Shown here in pieces: positions 8,095-17,841 of a DNA stretch of 64,000 bases. A program made the translations under genes and the position numbers. This DNA is from Caulobacter sp. (GTDB lineage: Bacteria > Pseudomonadota > Alphaproteobacteria > Caulobacterales > Caulobacteraceae), in assembly GCA_021741355.1 (NCBI GenBank), contig JAIOXZ010000014.1, positions 1 through 64,000 on the forward strand. The letters are read 5' to 3'. Position 1 is the first letter of the stretch. Each line of letters begins with the position of its first letter. The notes under the pieces are model-generated. The model ran no database searches. It was not told the origin of the DNA and worked only from the letters and a program-made list of their open reading frames with translations.

Positions 8095-9287
8095 GGCCGG
8101 GTGGCGTCCGGCCAGCGGCCCAGCCTCGCCGTGCCGGTCAGGATCGCCGCGCCAAGCTGACGGATGCCCGGCGTCCGCGAGAGGGGCGTGAACAGCCATC
8201 GCCGCACGCCGGCCCAGAAACCGCCGTGCGACTGGAACAGCGGCGTCATGGCCCAGGAGACGAACTGGTAGATCATCACATGCCGCCGTCGGTCGGCCTC
8301 GTAGGCGGCCGCTGTGACCGTGACGGAGGTCGTTGCGCCATTGAAGCGTTCGCCCAGTTCGACGGCGTCGACCAGCGCCAGGTTGGCCCCCTGGCCGAGC
8401 TGTGGGCTGGTGCCGTGCGCGGCGTCGCCGATCAGCAACGTGGCCTGCGCATTCCAGCGGCCCACCCAGACATCACGATAGACGGCGCGCGCCATGCCCT
8501 GCGCGTCGGGCAGGGTTTCCAGCAGCGGCGCGATCGCCGGCCAGACGGTCCGGACCCGCGTTTTCCAGGCGTCGAAGTCGCCGGCGTAGAAGGCGTCCAT
8601 ATCGGCGACGGGCAGGGACCAGAACAGGCTGACCAGCCGCTCACCACTATCGGGTCCGCGGCCGACGGGCAGGACCCCCACCATCACCTCCGCCCGGTCG
8701 TAGATCTGACTGAGCGCGCCGTTCCACACCCCGTCCGGATCGGGGGCGTTGGCCCAGACCGCGCCCCAGGGATAGGGCCGTGCGCGCGACCCGGGTTTCA
8801 GCGCCTGGCGCAGGCCCGACGCCGAGCCGTCGGCCACCACCGCCAGGTCGAAGGGGCCGTGAGCCCGGCCCGACTCGTCGTGCAGGACGGGGCGGCGGGT
8901 ATCCTCGATCCGGGTGATCCGGGCGCCGGTGATCACGGTCACCCCCGCCGGCCCCAGCGCCGCGTGCAGGGCGTCGAACAGGGTGGCGCGGTGGATGCCG
9001 ATCCCGTGGCCGTCCTTGCGCCAGTCGGAATAGTTGACGTCCAGCACCTTGCGGCCGGTCAGGTCGCGGCCGTCCAGCCGCTCGATCGGGGCGCCGGAGG
9101 CGCGGATGGCGTCCCCAAGCCCCAGCGTCGCCAGGGCCTTCAGGCCCGTGGGTTGCAGCAGCAGGCCCGAGCCGACAGGTCGGGGCGCCGCGAAGGCCTC
9201 CAGCAGCGTCACCTCATGGCCGCGCCGGGCCAGGGCCAGGGCCGCCCCCATGCCTCCGACCCCGCACCCGACGACCCCGACTTTCAC
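8091..9287 (-). CDS. FAD-dependent monooxygenase (PHBH/UbiH-like)
   Basis: The 398-residue flavoprotein has the N-terminal dinucleotide motif GCGVGGMGAALALARRG, a mid-protein DLAVVADGSAS (DG motif) and IGDAAHGTSPQLGQGANLALVD, the second FAD motif of class A aromatic hydroxylases. The C-terminal 60 residues are basic and hydrophobic. The substrate is unknown; salicylate-, kynurenine- or tetracycline-type hydroxylation are all possible. It starts 6 bases after cysK and overlaps vsr by 4 bases, so all three are probably cotranscribed. Confidence 0.85.
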   Translation of the reverse strand: MKVGVVGCGVGGMGAALALARRGHEVTLLEAFAAPRPVGSGLLLQPTGLKALATLGLGDAIRASGAPIERLDGRDLTGRKVLDVNYSDWRKDGHGIGIHRATLFDALHAALGPAGVTVITGARITRIEDTRRPVLHDESGRAHGPFDLAVVADGSASGLRQALKPGSRARPYPWGAVWANAPDPDGVWNGALSQIYDRAEVMVGVLPVGRGPDSGERLVSLFWSLPVADMDAFYAGDFDAWKTRVRTVWPAIAPLLETLPDAQGMARAVYRDVWVGRWNAQATLLIGDAAHGTSPQLGQGANLALVDAVELGERFNGATTSVTVTAAAYEADRRRHVMIYQFVSWAMTPLFQSHGGFWAGVRRWLFTPLSRTPGIRQLGAAILTGTARLGRWPDATRP

Positions 9288-9293
9288 GGGCGG

Positions 9294-10268
9294 CTACAGA
9301 CCTTCGAACAGGGCGGTCGACAGGTAGCGTTCGGCGAAGCTGGGGATGATGGTGACGATCACCTTGCCCGCGTACTCCGGCCGCGACGCCAGGTCGAAGG
9401 CGGCGGTCAGGGCCGCGCCGGACGAGATGCCGACCGGGATGCCTTCCACCGCCGCGCACTTGCGGGCCATGGCGATGGCGTCGTCGTTGCTGACCTTGAC
9501 GATGTCGTCGATCACGCCGCGATCGAGGATGCCGGGCACGAAGCCCGCGCCGATGCCCTGGATCTTGTGGGCGCCCGGCGCGCCGCCGGACAGGACCGGC
9601 GAGGCCTCCGGCTCGACCGCGACCATCTTCAGCGACGGCTTGCGCGCCTTCAGCACCTGGCCGACCCCGGTGATCGTGCCGCCGGTGCCGACGCCGGACA
9701 CCACGGCGTCGACCGAGCCGGCGGTGTCGTTCCAGATCTCCTCGGCGGTCGAGACGCGGTGGATCAGCGGATTGGCCTCATTCTCGAACTGCTGCGGCAT
9801 CACCGAGCCGGGGATCTCCTCAAGGATCTCCTGGGCCCGCGCCACGGCGCCGCGCATGCCCTTTTCGGCCGGGGTGAGCTCCAGCCGGGCGCCCAGGATC
9901 AGCAGCATCTTGCGCCGTTCCATCGACATGCTTTCCGGCATCACCAGGGTGATGCGGTAGCCCTTGGCGGCGGCCACGAAGGCGAGGGCGATGCCGGTGT
10001 TGCCGCTGGTCGGCTCGACGATCATGCCGCCGGGCTTCAGATGACCCTGCGCCTCCAGCCACTCGATCATCGCCACGCCGATGCGGTCCTTGACCGAGTT
10101 CATCGGGTTGAAGAACTCCAGCTTGCCCAGCACCGTCGCCTTCGGCTGCAGTTCGGCCGTCAGGTTGGGCAGGCGCACCAGCGGCGTGTCGCCGACGGTG
10201 TCCAGGATGGAGTCGAAAATCCTGCCGCGACCGGCGCGCTTGTAGCGGGCGGCGTCATACGTACTCAT
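9294..10268 (-). CDS. cysK: Cysteine synthase A (O-acetylserine sulfhydrylase)
   Basis: The enzyme makes L-cysteine from O-acetylserine and sulfide with PLP. The PLP lysine is in [11 protein letters not shown] (K60). The substrate loop TSGNTG follows, and the phosphate-binding loop is [10 protein letters not shown]. At 324 residues it is the normal length. The start is preceded by GGAG within CCGGAGATCTCC, and a possible promoter is marked upstream. It sits between a DNA methyltransferase and a monooxygenase, an unusual setting with no other sulfur genes nearby. Confidence 0.94.
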   Translation of the reverse strand: MSTYDAARYKRAGRGRIFDSILDTVGDTPLVRLPNLTAELQPKATVLGKLEFFNPMNSVKDRIGVAMIEWLEAQGHLKPGGMIVEPTSGNTGIALAFVAAAKGYRITLVMPESMSMERRKMLLILGARLELTPAEKGMRGAVARAQEILEEIPGSVMPQQFENEANPLIHRVSTAEEIWNDTAGSVDAVVSGVGTGGTITGVGQVLKARKPSLKMVAVEPEASPVLSGGAPGAHKIQGIGAGFVPGILDRGVIDDIVKVSNDDAIAMARKCAAVEGIPVGISSGAALTAAFDLASRPEYAGKVIVTIIPSFAERYLSTALFEGL

Positions 10269-10308
10269 GGGGAGATCTCCGGAGGTCAGGCGCCCTTATG
10301 CGGGGAAA

Positions 10309-10335
10309 ACTATAGCCCGGCCGCCGGGTTGTCAG
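10309..10335 (-). promoter_or_regulatory. Possible sigma70 promoter for cysK
   Basis: On the minus strand CTGACA and TATAGT are separated by 15 bases, about 40 bases ahead of the cysK start. The spacer is short for a housekeeping promoter, so support is weak. If real, cysK, the monooxygenase and vsr could be expressed without the methyltransferase. Confidence 0.3.
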
Positions 10336-10338
10336 CGT

Positions 10339-11460
10339 TCATTCTGCGGCGAGGACGCCGGCATGCTCGCCGGTCATCAGCGGTTCCAGCAGTTGGGTCG
10401 CGAGCCAGCGCACAACTGGAACGGCCACGCCGTCGCCGATCACATGAAACGCAGCCGTGCCGCCCGCCGGCAGCCGGTAGGTCTCGGGCAGCCCCATCAG
10501 TCTGGCGCCTTCGCGAGGCGTCACCAGGCGGGAGCGCGTTTCGCCGCTGCCGGCAACGATGATTGACTGCCGCGACGAGCCGCCGCGCGCGGTCCGCAGG
10601 CAGCCGGCCAGACCGTCCGTCCTGACCTCGGCCTGCGGCACGCCGCCCCGGGTCCGGCGATAGACCGCGCCCACCGTGCGCCCCGCGTCGGTCTGAAGCC
10701 TGGCGCGGTTGAGCGGCGTCATCTGGTCGAGCAGCCTGCCGGTCTGGGCCTCCGACCGCCAGGCGACCTCACTGTCGGCGTCCAGCAGAGCGGCGAGATC
10801 GGTATTGCGCGCCGGCGGCTCAGGCAGGTCCCACCAGAGCCACTGCGGCCGGAGATCGGCGGGCAGGCGGGCGTGGGCTTGTTCGATGGCCTTTGTGTGG
10901 AACGCGCAACGCCCGACGCGCGCGCCGGCGGCGTCGCGGGTGGCGATCACGAACACGCGCGGACGGCTCTGTGGCGTGAACCGCGCCGCGTCGATCTCCA
11001 GCGCGCCGAAGCGGTAGCCCTGGTCCGTCAGGGCGCGGCAGAGCGCCGTGAAATCCGCGCCGCCGTGCGAGGTGAGCAGGCCGACGACATTTTCGATCAC
11101 GATCGTTCGCGGCGCGCGGCCTTCGGCATTCAGCGCCTCGACCAGTCGCCAGAAGCCGAAGAAGGCCGAAGACCGGCCGCCTTCCAGCCCCTTGCGGTTC
11201 CCCGCAAGGCTGAAGTCCTGGCAGGGGCTGGAGGCCCAGGCGAGGTCGGCGCGGCCGGGCAGGTCCGACGGCTTCACCTGCCAGACATCACCCTCGCGGA
11301 AGTGCCGATCGGCGTCGGGGAAGTTGGCGCGATAGGTGGCGGCCTTCACCGGGTCGAAGTCGTTGGCGTAGAGGCACGACCAGGCCTCGCCCAGGCCGAG
11401 CCGGGCCATCCCGCCGCCGGCGAAGAATTCGTAGAATCCGAGAGGGGCGTTCCGACTCAT
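10339..11460 (-). CDS. DNA (cytosine-5-)-methyltransferase
   Basis: The product transfers a methyl group from SAM to C5 of cytosine. The track ORF starts at 11775, but the family's first motif follows directly after MSRNAPLGFYEFFAGGGMA, so the ATG at 11460 is used (373 residues). All key motifs are present: FAGGG (I), SPCQDFS with catalytic C80 (IV), IENV (VI), QSRPR (VIII) and GDGVAVPV (X). The target-recognition region is about residues 180-300, and specificity cannot be read. No restriction enzyme is adjacent, and the downstream vsr suggests a Dcm-like solitary methylase. Confidence 0.92.
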   Translation of the reverse strand: MSRNAPLGFYEFFAGGGMARLGLGEAWSCLYANDFDPVKAATYRANFPDADRHFREGDVWQVKPSDLPGRADLAWASSPCQDFSLAGNRKGLEGGRSSAFFGFWRLVEALNAEGRAPRTIVIENVVGLLTSHGGADFTALCRALTDQGYRFGALEIDAARFTPQSRPRVFVIATRDAAGARVGRCAFHTKAIEQAHARLPADLRPQWLWWDLPEPPARNTDLAALLDADSEVAWRSEAQTGRLLDQMTPLNRARLQTDAGRTVGAVYRRTRGGVPQAEVRTDGLAGCLRTARGGSSRQSIIVAGSGETRSRLVTPREGARLMGLPETYRLPAGGTAAFHVIGDGVAVPVVRWLATQLLEPLMTGEHAGVLAAE

Positions 11461-11506
11461 GCAAAGCGAGCGTAACCTGTTCCGGCCCCGTCGAGGAGAA
11501 GCCGTC

Positions 11507-11962
11507 ATGCGCCGCATCGTCACCCTGTCCGCCGTCGCGTTGTTGCTTGCCGCCTGTGCTCCGGAAGCGCCCGGCGGCGGCGAGAGCGCGCCGCCCGCCG
11601 ACGCGCCGGTCGAGGCGCCGCCGCCGGCGGCGGACGCCGGCGCTGCGTTCCGGGTCGACTTCAGCGCCCGGGGGACCGAGCCGTTCTGGGGCGTGGACAT
11701 CAAGGGGACGGACATCGTCCTTACCCGCCCCGACGCGGGGCCGGCGACCGCCGCCAATGCCGGCCTGGCCGCCACGGACGGTCAGGCGATCTGGACCGCT
11801 CAGGCGGGCGCGACGCCGGTCACGGTCACCGTGACGAAGGGCGACTGTTCAGACGGAATGAGCGATCTGAAGTACGGCTACACGGCCGAGGTCGTCTGGG
11901 GCGCGGAAACGCTGAAGGGCTGTGGTTTCCCGACGGCGGAGCAGCCCCGCGAAGGGCAGTAG
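11507..11962 (+). CDS. Lipoprotein with COG3650-like domain
   Basis: The start at 11507 has GAGGAG upstream and begins a lipoprotein signal, MRRIVTLSAVALLLAACAP, with lipobox LAAC (Cys17). A Gly/Ala/Pro-rich linker follows, then FSARGTEPFWGVDI, typical of the uncharacterised COG3650 domain often found with heat-shock lipoproteins. The mature protein of about 135 residues has conserved cysteines in GDCSDGMSD and KGCGFP that could pair. Only 46 bases separate it from the divergent methyltransferase. Its function is unknown; an outer-membrane or periplasmic location is likely. Confidence 0.8.
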   Translation: MRRIVTLSAVALLLAACAPEAPGGGESAPPADAPVEAPPPAADAGAAFRVDFSARGTEPFWGVDIKGTDIVLTRPDAGPATAANAGLAATDGQAIWTAQAGATPVTVTVTKGDCSDGMSDLKYGYTAEVVWGAETLKGCGFPTAEQPREGQ

Positions 11963-11966
11963 GGCT

Positions 11967-12098
11967 CTAGCCCCGGCCCACGTCCATTGTCGGAATCGAC
12001 GACGTCCGGGCTTCCGAGCGGTTGTCCGGGAGCGGGATCAGCATCGCGATGGCGACGGCCAGGGCGGTTGCGGCGGCGAAGACGGCCTTGATGGCCAT
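11967..12098 (-). CDS. Small exported or membrane peptide, 43 residues (absent from the ORF track)
   Basis: The minus-strand ATG at 12098 is preceded by a perfect AGGAGG seven to eight bases away, and the frame runs 43 codons to TAG at 11967. The peptide starts MAIKAVFAAATALAVAIAM, a single hydrophobic segment or signal peptide, followed by a short polar tail rich in Ser and Arg. It ends four bases from the stop of the convergent lipoprotein. I do not recognise it. The strong ribosome binding site is the main support. Confidence 0.55.
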   Translation of the reverse strand: MAIKAVFAAATALAVAIAMLIPLPDNRSEARTSSIPTMDVGRG

Positions 12099-12189
12099 GG
12101 GTCGGTCCTCCTGTAGGCGCGACGGGGCCACATTTACGCCTTCAGCATTAACCGCCGATGAACCGGACGGTTCCGGTCCAATACAGAAC

Positions 12190-12213
12190 GGCCCCCGGGA
12201 GGTCCCGGGGGCC
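12190..12213 (-). terminator. Perfect 10-bp hairpin downstream of the thiolase
   Basis: GGCCCCCGGG and CCCGGGGGCC pair around an AGGT loop, about 70 bases after the thiolase stop. On the minus strand it is followed by GTTCTGTATT, a weak U-rich tail. Termination of thiolase transcripts is inferred. The remaining bases of 12099-12283 show nothing else. Confidence 0.45.
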
Positions 12214-12283
12214 GCTGCGCCAAGCAGAGCAAGGCATAGACAAGATCATCCCGGCAACCGCGCCGGGACGTCCAAGGTCACGA

Positions 12284-13459
12284 TCAGCTGTAGATCTCGA
12301 ACAGGCCTGCGCCGCCCTGACCACCGCCGATGCACATGGTCACAACGCCCCACTTGGCCTTGCGGCGACGGCCTTCCTGCAGCAGGTGGCCCGTGCAGCG
12401 CGCGCCGGTCATGCCGAAGGGGTGGCCGATCGAGATCGAGCCGCCGTTGACGTTGTACTTGGCCGGGTCGATGCCGAGCTTGTCGCGGCTGTAGAGGCAC
12501 TGGCTGGCGAAGGCTTCGTTCAGTTCCCAGATGTCGATGTCGTCGACCTTCAGGCCCTGACGGGCGAGCAGCTTGGGCACGGCGTAGACCGGGCCGATGC
12601 CCATTTCGTCGGGTTCGCAGCCGGCGGCGGCCCACGACACGAAGCGGCCCATGGGCTCCAGGCCGCGGCGCTCGGCTTCCTTGGCTTCCATCATCACCAC
12701 GGCGGCGGCGCCGTCGCTGAGCTGGCTGGCGTTGCCGGCGGTGACGAAGTTGCCTTCGCCCTTGACCGGCTGCAGCTTGGCCAGGCCTTCGAGGGTGGTT
12801 TCGGGACGGTTGCACTCGTCCTTGTCCACCACGTAGTCGACCATGGTCTCTTCCTTGGTCTCCTTGTTGACCAGCTTCATCTTCGTCGCCATCGGAACGA
12901 TTTCATCGGCGAACAGGTTCGCGGCCTGGGCCGCGGCCATGCGCTGCTGGGACTGCAGGCTGTACTCGTCCTGGTATTCGCGGCTGATGTTGTAGCGCTT
13001 GGCGACGATGTCGGCGGTGTCGATCATGGCCATGAAGATCGCCGGGGCGATCTCCATCAGCTTCGGGTCGACCGTGCCCGAACCGCCCATGCCGCCGCCC
13101 GGGATGGAGATGCTCTCCACGCCGCCGGCCACGACGCAGTCGCCGCCGCTGGCGCGGATGTAGTCGGCGCCCATGGCGATGGCCTGCAGGCCCGAGGAGC
13201 AGAAGCGGTTGATGGTCACGCCGCCGGTGTTGACCGGCATGCCGGCCAGCAGGGCCGCCAGACGGCCGATGTTCGCGGCGCCGTGGGCGTTGTTGCCCAG
13301 GTAGCAGTCCTCGACGAAATCGAGCTCGACGCCCGACTTGGCCACGGCGTGCTTGATGGCGTGCGCGGCCATCGACATCGGCGGGGTGGCGTTGAACCCA
13401 CCCCGACCCGCCTTCGCGAGGCCGGTGCGGGCATAGGACACGATTACGGCTTCACGCAT
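12284..13459 (-). CDS. Acetyl-CoA C-acyltransferase (thiolase)
   Basis: The 391-residue enzyme carries all three catalytic elements: NRFCSSGLQAI with nucleophile C87, GHPFGMTGAR with H346, and CIGGGQGGAG with C376. It cleaves 3-ketoacyl-CoA (beta-oxidation) or condenses two acetyl-CoA. The direction and chain length cannot be told from sequence. It is transcribed alone, with a TTNACG-N4-CGTNAA site about 80 bases upstream that also occurs before the MerR regulator gene, hinting that it shares control with the acyl-CoA dehydrogenases. Confidence 0.94.
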   Translation of the reverse strand: MREAVIVSYARTGLAKAGRGGFNATPPMSMAAHAIKHAVAKSGVELDFVEDCYLGNNAHGAANIGRLAALLAGMPVNTGGVTINRFCSSGLQAIAMGADYIRASGGDCVVAGGVESISIPGGGMGGSGTVDPKLMEIAPAIFMAMIDTADIVAKRYNISREYQDEYSLQSQQRMAAAQAANLFADEIVPMATKMKLVNKETKEETMVDYVVDKDECNRPETTLEGLAKLQPVKGEGNFVTAGNASQLSDGAAAVVMMEAKEAERRGLEPMGRFVSWAAAGCEPDEMGIGPVYAVPKLLARQGLKVDDIDIWELNEAFASQCLYSRDKLGIDPAKYNVNGGSISIGHPFGMTGARCTGHLLQEGRRRKAKWGVVTMCIGGGQGGAGLFEIYS

Positions 13460-13536
13460 GGCGTTTTCCCTTTGCTCTCAAACAACAGTTTGAATTGTCG
13501 GCGGCGACCCTAGGCGAACCTGACGCAAAGGAAAAG

Positions 13537-13552
13537 TTCACGCGCGCGTAAA
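13537..13552. promoter_or_regulatory. Candidate operator TTCACGCGCGCGTAAA upstream of thiolase
   Basis: The near-perfect palindrome has the same TTNACG-N4-CGTNAA layout as the site at 1345. It lies 78 bases before the thiolase start and 60 bases before the divergent secreted-protein gene. The assignment to the MerR regulator is inferred. Confidence 0.42.
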
Positions 13553-13612
13553 CCGACCGGCGGGGCTTGGCCGCCGCCCGGCTCTGTGGTCCCTTTCATC
13601 AGGGAGGACGCC

Positions 13613-13969
13613 ATGCGAACCATCTGTGCAGTGCTGATTCTGGCTGCGGGGCTGACCGGTCCGGCGCTGGCCGCCGAGACGCCGGCGGGCGGGGCCTGGC
13701 TGGACTGTTCGGTGGCGACGATCGGCGCCTACCGCGATCGCGTGACCGTGTCCTGCGCCGCTTCGACACTGCGGGGCGGCGTCGACGCGCCTCGGGAGTT
13801 CGCCATCGAGGCCATGGACCCGCTGACCGATCCGGTGCTGCGGCTGGCCATGGCGGCCAAGAGCGGCGCCCGGCCTCTGGCCATCCTCTATGTGAAGGAC
13901 CCGGCCGCCAATCCGCCGGGCTGCGCCGCCGACCGTTGCCGCCGGATCGCCGCCGTCGAGCTGAAATAG
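13613..13969 (+). CDS. Small secreted protein of unknown function
   Basis: The ATG at 13613 follows AGGGAGGACGCC, a good ribosome binding site, and is preferred to the track start at 13586. The 118 residues begin with a cleavable signal, MRTICAVLILAAGLTGPALAAE. The mature part has four cysteines (DCSVAT, SCAAS, GCAADRC) that could form two disulfides. No family is recognised. It is probably periplasmic. Confidence 0.65.
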   Translation: MRTICAVLILAAGLTGPALAAETPAGGAWLDCSVATIGAYRDRVTVSCAASTLRGGVDAPREFAIEAMDPLTDPVLRLAMAAKSGARPLAILYVKDPAANPPGCAADRCRRIAAVELK

Positions 13970-13980
13970 ACCATCGTCGC

Positions 13981-13996
13981 TTGACGCGCGCGTCAC
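13981..13996. promoter_or_regulatory. Palindrome TTGACGCGCGCGTCAC upstream of the amidohydrolase
   Basis: TGACGCGCGCGTCA is a perfect 14-base palindrome and fits TTNACG-N4-CGTNA. It ends about 40 bases before the amidohydrolase start and could overlap its -35 region. It resembles the 13537 site, but the last bases differ. Confidence 0.4.
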
Positions 13997-14036
13997 CCGG
14001 CCCGACCATCCTGATCAACGATTAGGGATGGAAATC

Positions 14037-15779
<1,743 letters not shown>

Positions 15780-15781
15780 CC

Positions 15782-15869
15782 GGGGACATGTACCGCAAGG
15801 TACGTGTCCCCTAATCAGGATTCACGCGTCGCTCGATTAGGGGACACGTACCTCGCGGTACATGTCCCC
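15782..15869. repeat. Second copy of the GGGGACATGTACC double-hairpin element
   Basis: Hairpins at 15782-15811 and 15840-15869 repeat the element at 7612, again in head-to-head arrangement. In this copy the spacer adds CCCCTAATC...GATTAGGGG, so the whole 88 bases can fold as one cruciform. It fills the gap between two convergent genes and could terminate both. Confidence 0.85.
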
Positions 15870-15871
15870 TT

Positions 15872-16309
15872 CTACTCCCCGAATCCCTCGCCCAGCTCCG
15901 TGAACGGCGCCATGCGGATCAGGCGGCTGTCCTCGACGGCGGCCTGGCGGTGCTTGACGTGTTCGCGATAGCCGGGGTCGGTGACCATGGCGAGAAACGC
16001 GCCGCCGCCGGGGTATTCGGCGATGAAGGCGATGTCCCAGCGCTCGTCGGTCGGACCGGTCAGCACCACGTCCGGCCGGCCCGCCCAGACCTGCTTGCCG
16101 CCGACGCGTTTGAACACCTCGGCGCTGTCGCGGCCGTAGGCGCGGTAGGCTTCAAGGCCCGTCATGCCCCTGCCGTGGTTCGGGTGGTCCGCCGGATAGT
16201 CGGCCAGGGGCCTCAGCCGGACCAGGTTGAGCATATGGATCGGTTCGTCGCGGGGCAGGCCCTTGAAGGCGTCGAACTGCGGGCGGGTAGGGTCGATGGA
16301 GCCGGTCAT
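15872..16309 (-). CDS. DUF1330-like (dimeric alpha/beta barrel) protein
   Basis: Starting at the ATG at 16309 gives 145 residues; the track's longer start reads through repeat DNA and is rejected. The sequence contains PIHMLNLVRLRPLADYP, GLEAYRAYGRDSAEVFKRVGGKQVWAG and DIAFIAEYPGGGAFLAMVTDPGYREHVKHRQAAV, the typical layout of DUF1330 ferredoxin-like barrels. The reaction is unknown. It is a single gene flanked by two different repeat elements. Confidence 0.75.
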   Translation of the reverse strand: MTGSIDPTRPQFDAFKGLPRDEPIHMLNLVRLRPLADYPADHPNHGRGMTGLEAYRAYGRDSAEVFKRVGGKQVWAGRPDVVLTGPTDERWDIAFIAEYPGGGAFLAMVTDPGYREHVKHRQAAVEDSRLIRMAPFTELGEGFGE

Positions 16310-16355
16310 GGGGGCACTCTGACACAAACCCGCTGGTGCGGAAGCCACCCCTGAA

Positions 16356-16470
16356 CTGTCATCCCGGCCGCAGCGCAGCGGAGAGCCGGGACCCAGATTC
16401 GGCTTCAGGCACATCTTCTGGGATATAATCTGGGTCCCGGATCGTCCCTTCGGGCCGTCCGGGATGACAG
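16356..16470. repeat. Complex palindromic intergenic repeat (CTGTCATCCCGG family)
   Basis: The outer arms begin CTGTCATCCCGG and end CCGGGATGACAG. Inner arms GGGACCCAGATT and AATCTGGGTCCC pair perfectly, with small side hairpins such as GCAGCGCAGCGG. Such elements are scattered in alphaproteobacterial genomes, from memory. It abuts the stop codon of the methyltransferase. Only one copy is in this window. Confidence 0.75.
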
Positions 16471-17139
16471 TTATTCTGGCGTCTTCGCCATCCAGATGGT
16501 GTGCCGCGCGCCCCTGCCGCGATGGGCGCGGACGCCGATTTCCTCGACCGCGTAGCCGGCCCGCTTCAGGCGGTTGGTGAAGCCGTGGTCGGACGACGAG
16601 GACCAGACGCCGAGCACGCCGCCAGGCTTAAGTGCGGCCTTCGTGACGCCGAGGCCGCCGAAGCTGTAGAGCCCGTCGTTGCCGGCGCGGCTCAGGCCCT
16701 GGGGGCCGTTGTCGACGTCGAGCAGGATGGCGTCCCAGCCGCCCTCGGCGATCAGGACGGCGACGTCGGCCTCGCGGATCTCGCCGCGTCGATCGGCGAG
16801 GCTGTCACCATAGAGCCCCGCCAGTGGCCCGCTGGCCCAGGCGATGACCGCCGGGACGAGTTCGGCCACCACGATCTGCGCCTTCGGCCCGAAGGCGGCC
16901 AGGGTCGCGCGCAGGGTGAAGCCCATGCCCAGCCCGCCGATCAGCACGCGTGGCGCGGCGACACCGGCCAGCCGTTCATGGGCCAGGGTCGCCAGCGCTT
17001 CTTCCGATCCGCTGAGGCGACTGTTCATCAGCTCGATCGGCCCAGCCATGATCGAATATTCGGCGCCGCGACGCATCAGCCGCAACTCGCCGCCGTCGCC
17101 GGGGACGACAGCGGACGCAAGATGCTCCCACCGGATCAC
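16471..17139 (-). CDS. Spermidine synthase-like SAM-dependent methyltransferase fold protein
   Basis: The 222 residues contain a Rossmann glycine motif (VLIGGLGMGFTLRATL), an acidic strand end (VVAELVPAVIAWA) and DAILLDVDNGPQGL, the layout of spermidine-synthase-like proteins. It is shorter than true spermidine synthases and lacks their N-terminal domain, so the reaction is uncertain. It starts at GTG overlapping the stop of the TPM gene (GTGA), last in the lemA operon. Confidence 0.75.
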   Translation of the reverse strand: MIRWEHLASAVVPGDGGELRLMRRGAEYSIMAGPIELMNSRLSGSEEALATLAHERLAGVAAPRVLIGGLGMGFTLRATLAAFGPKAQIVVAELVPAVIAWASGPLAGLYGDSLADRRGEIREADVAVLIAEGGWDAILLDVDNGPQGLSRAGNDGLYSFGGLGVTKAALKPGGVLGVWSSSSDHGFTNRLKRAGYAVEEIGVRAHRGRGARHTIWMAKTPE

Positions 17140-17840
17140 GCCTTGCCGGGACCCGGCAGCTCGACCAGGCGGTCGGGCAACTCGTTCGGATTGTCGGCGC
17201 CCGGCGGGACGTGGGCGGCGAGGATGCGACCTGACAGCTCGACCGCGGCGACGAAGCCGTCGGCGGTCTTGCGCTTCTTCAGGCCCTTGATCAGCAGGTC
17301 GACGACCTCGTCCCAGACGGCCGGGTCGGTGACCTTGTAGATACCTTCGTCCGCAACGACCTCTGCCCGGTGCTCGGCGAGCGAGGCGAACAGCAGCACG
17401 CCGGTGCGGTCGCGGGTCGCATGCAGGCCGTGGCTGAGGAACTGTTCCATCGCGGCGCGATGCACGCGCTCGGCCTTGAGGCTGGCCGGGGTCAGGGCGC
17501 GGCGCACGGGCGGGATCGCCACCACCAGCGCCGCGACGATGAACACCGCCGCCTGCAGGGCGACATAGGTGGTCAGGGCCGCCAGGATGGTCGCGTCGGT
17601 CGCCGCCGAGTGGCCGACGGTCCAGCCGCCGAACCAGCGCGTCAGGCTCTGCGGCTCGAAGCCGAGCAACAGTGCGCCGGCCGGCAGGATCAACGCGGCC
17701 GCGGTCGCCCAGGCCAGCGGCGTCTCGCGATAGTCGGACACCGCCGGCGAGAGGACGCAGTAGATTTCGCCGGCCGTCTTCGACTCGGCTGCGGCCACCG
17801 CTGCGACGATGCGGTCGTGATCGGATTCGGTCATCGCCAT
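17136..17840 (-). CDS. TPM-domain membrane protein (COG3762-like)
   Basis: The 234 residues from ATG 17840 begin MAMTESDHDRIVAAVAAAESKTAGEIYCVLSP, the TPM-fold start, with two membrane segments near residues 40-60 and 95-120 and a cytosolic or periplasmic half containing RTGVLLFASLAEHRAEVVAD. The track's longer version reads back through the preceding gene. It begins one base after the stop of the other TPM gene. The lemA-TPM-TPM order is common, and the proteins are thought to act in the envelope. No enzymatic role is proven. Confidence 0.8.
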   Translation of the reverse strand: MAMTESDHDRIVAAVAAAESKTAGEIYCVLSPAVSDYRETPLAWATAAALILPAGALLLGFEPQSLTRWFGGWTVGHSAATDATILAALTTYVALQAAVFIVAALVVAIPPVRRALTPASLKAERVHRAAMEQFLSHGLHATRDRTGVLLFASLAEHRAEVVADEGIYKVTDPAVWDEVVDLLIKGLKKRKTADGFVAAVELSGRILAAHVPPGADNPNELPDRLVELPGPGKA

Positions 17841-17841
17841 G

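Noticed and set aside
8226-10562. 778-residue plus-strand ORF covering the monooxygenase and cysK genes
   Set aside because: It is antisense to two well-supported enzymes and has the Arg/Gln/His-rich composition typical of shadow frames.
10339-11775. 478-residue methyltransferase with an N-terminal extension
   Set aside because: The extension overlaps the divergent lipoprotein gene and is antisense to it; motif I follows soon after the ATG at 11460.
15872-16414. 180-residue version of the DUF1330-like protein
   Set aside because: The first 35 residues are translated from the palindromic repeat at 16356; ATG 16309 is adequate.
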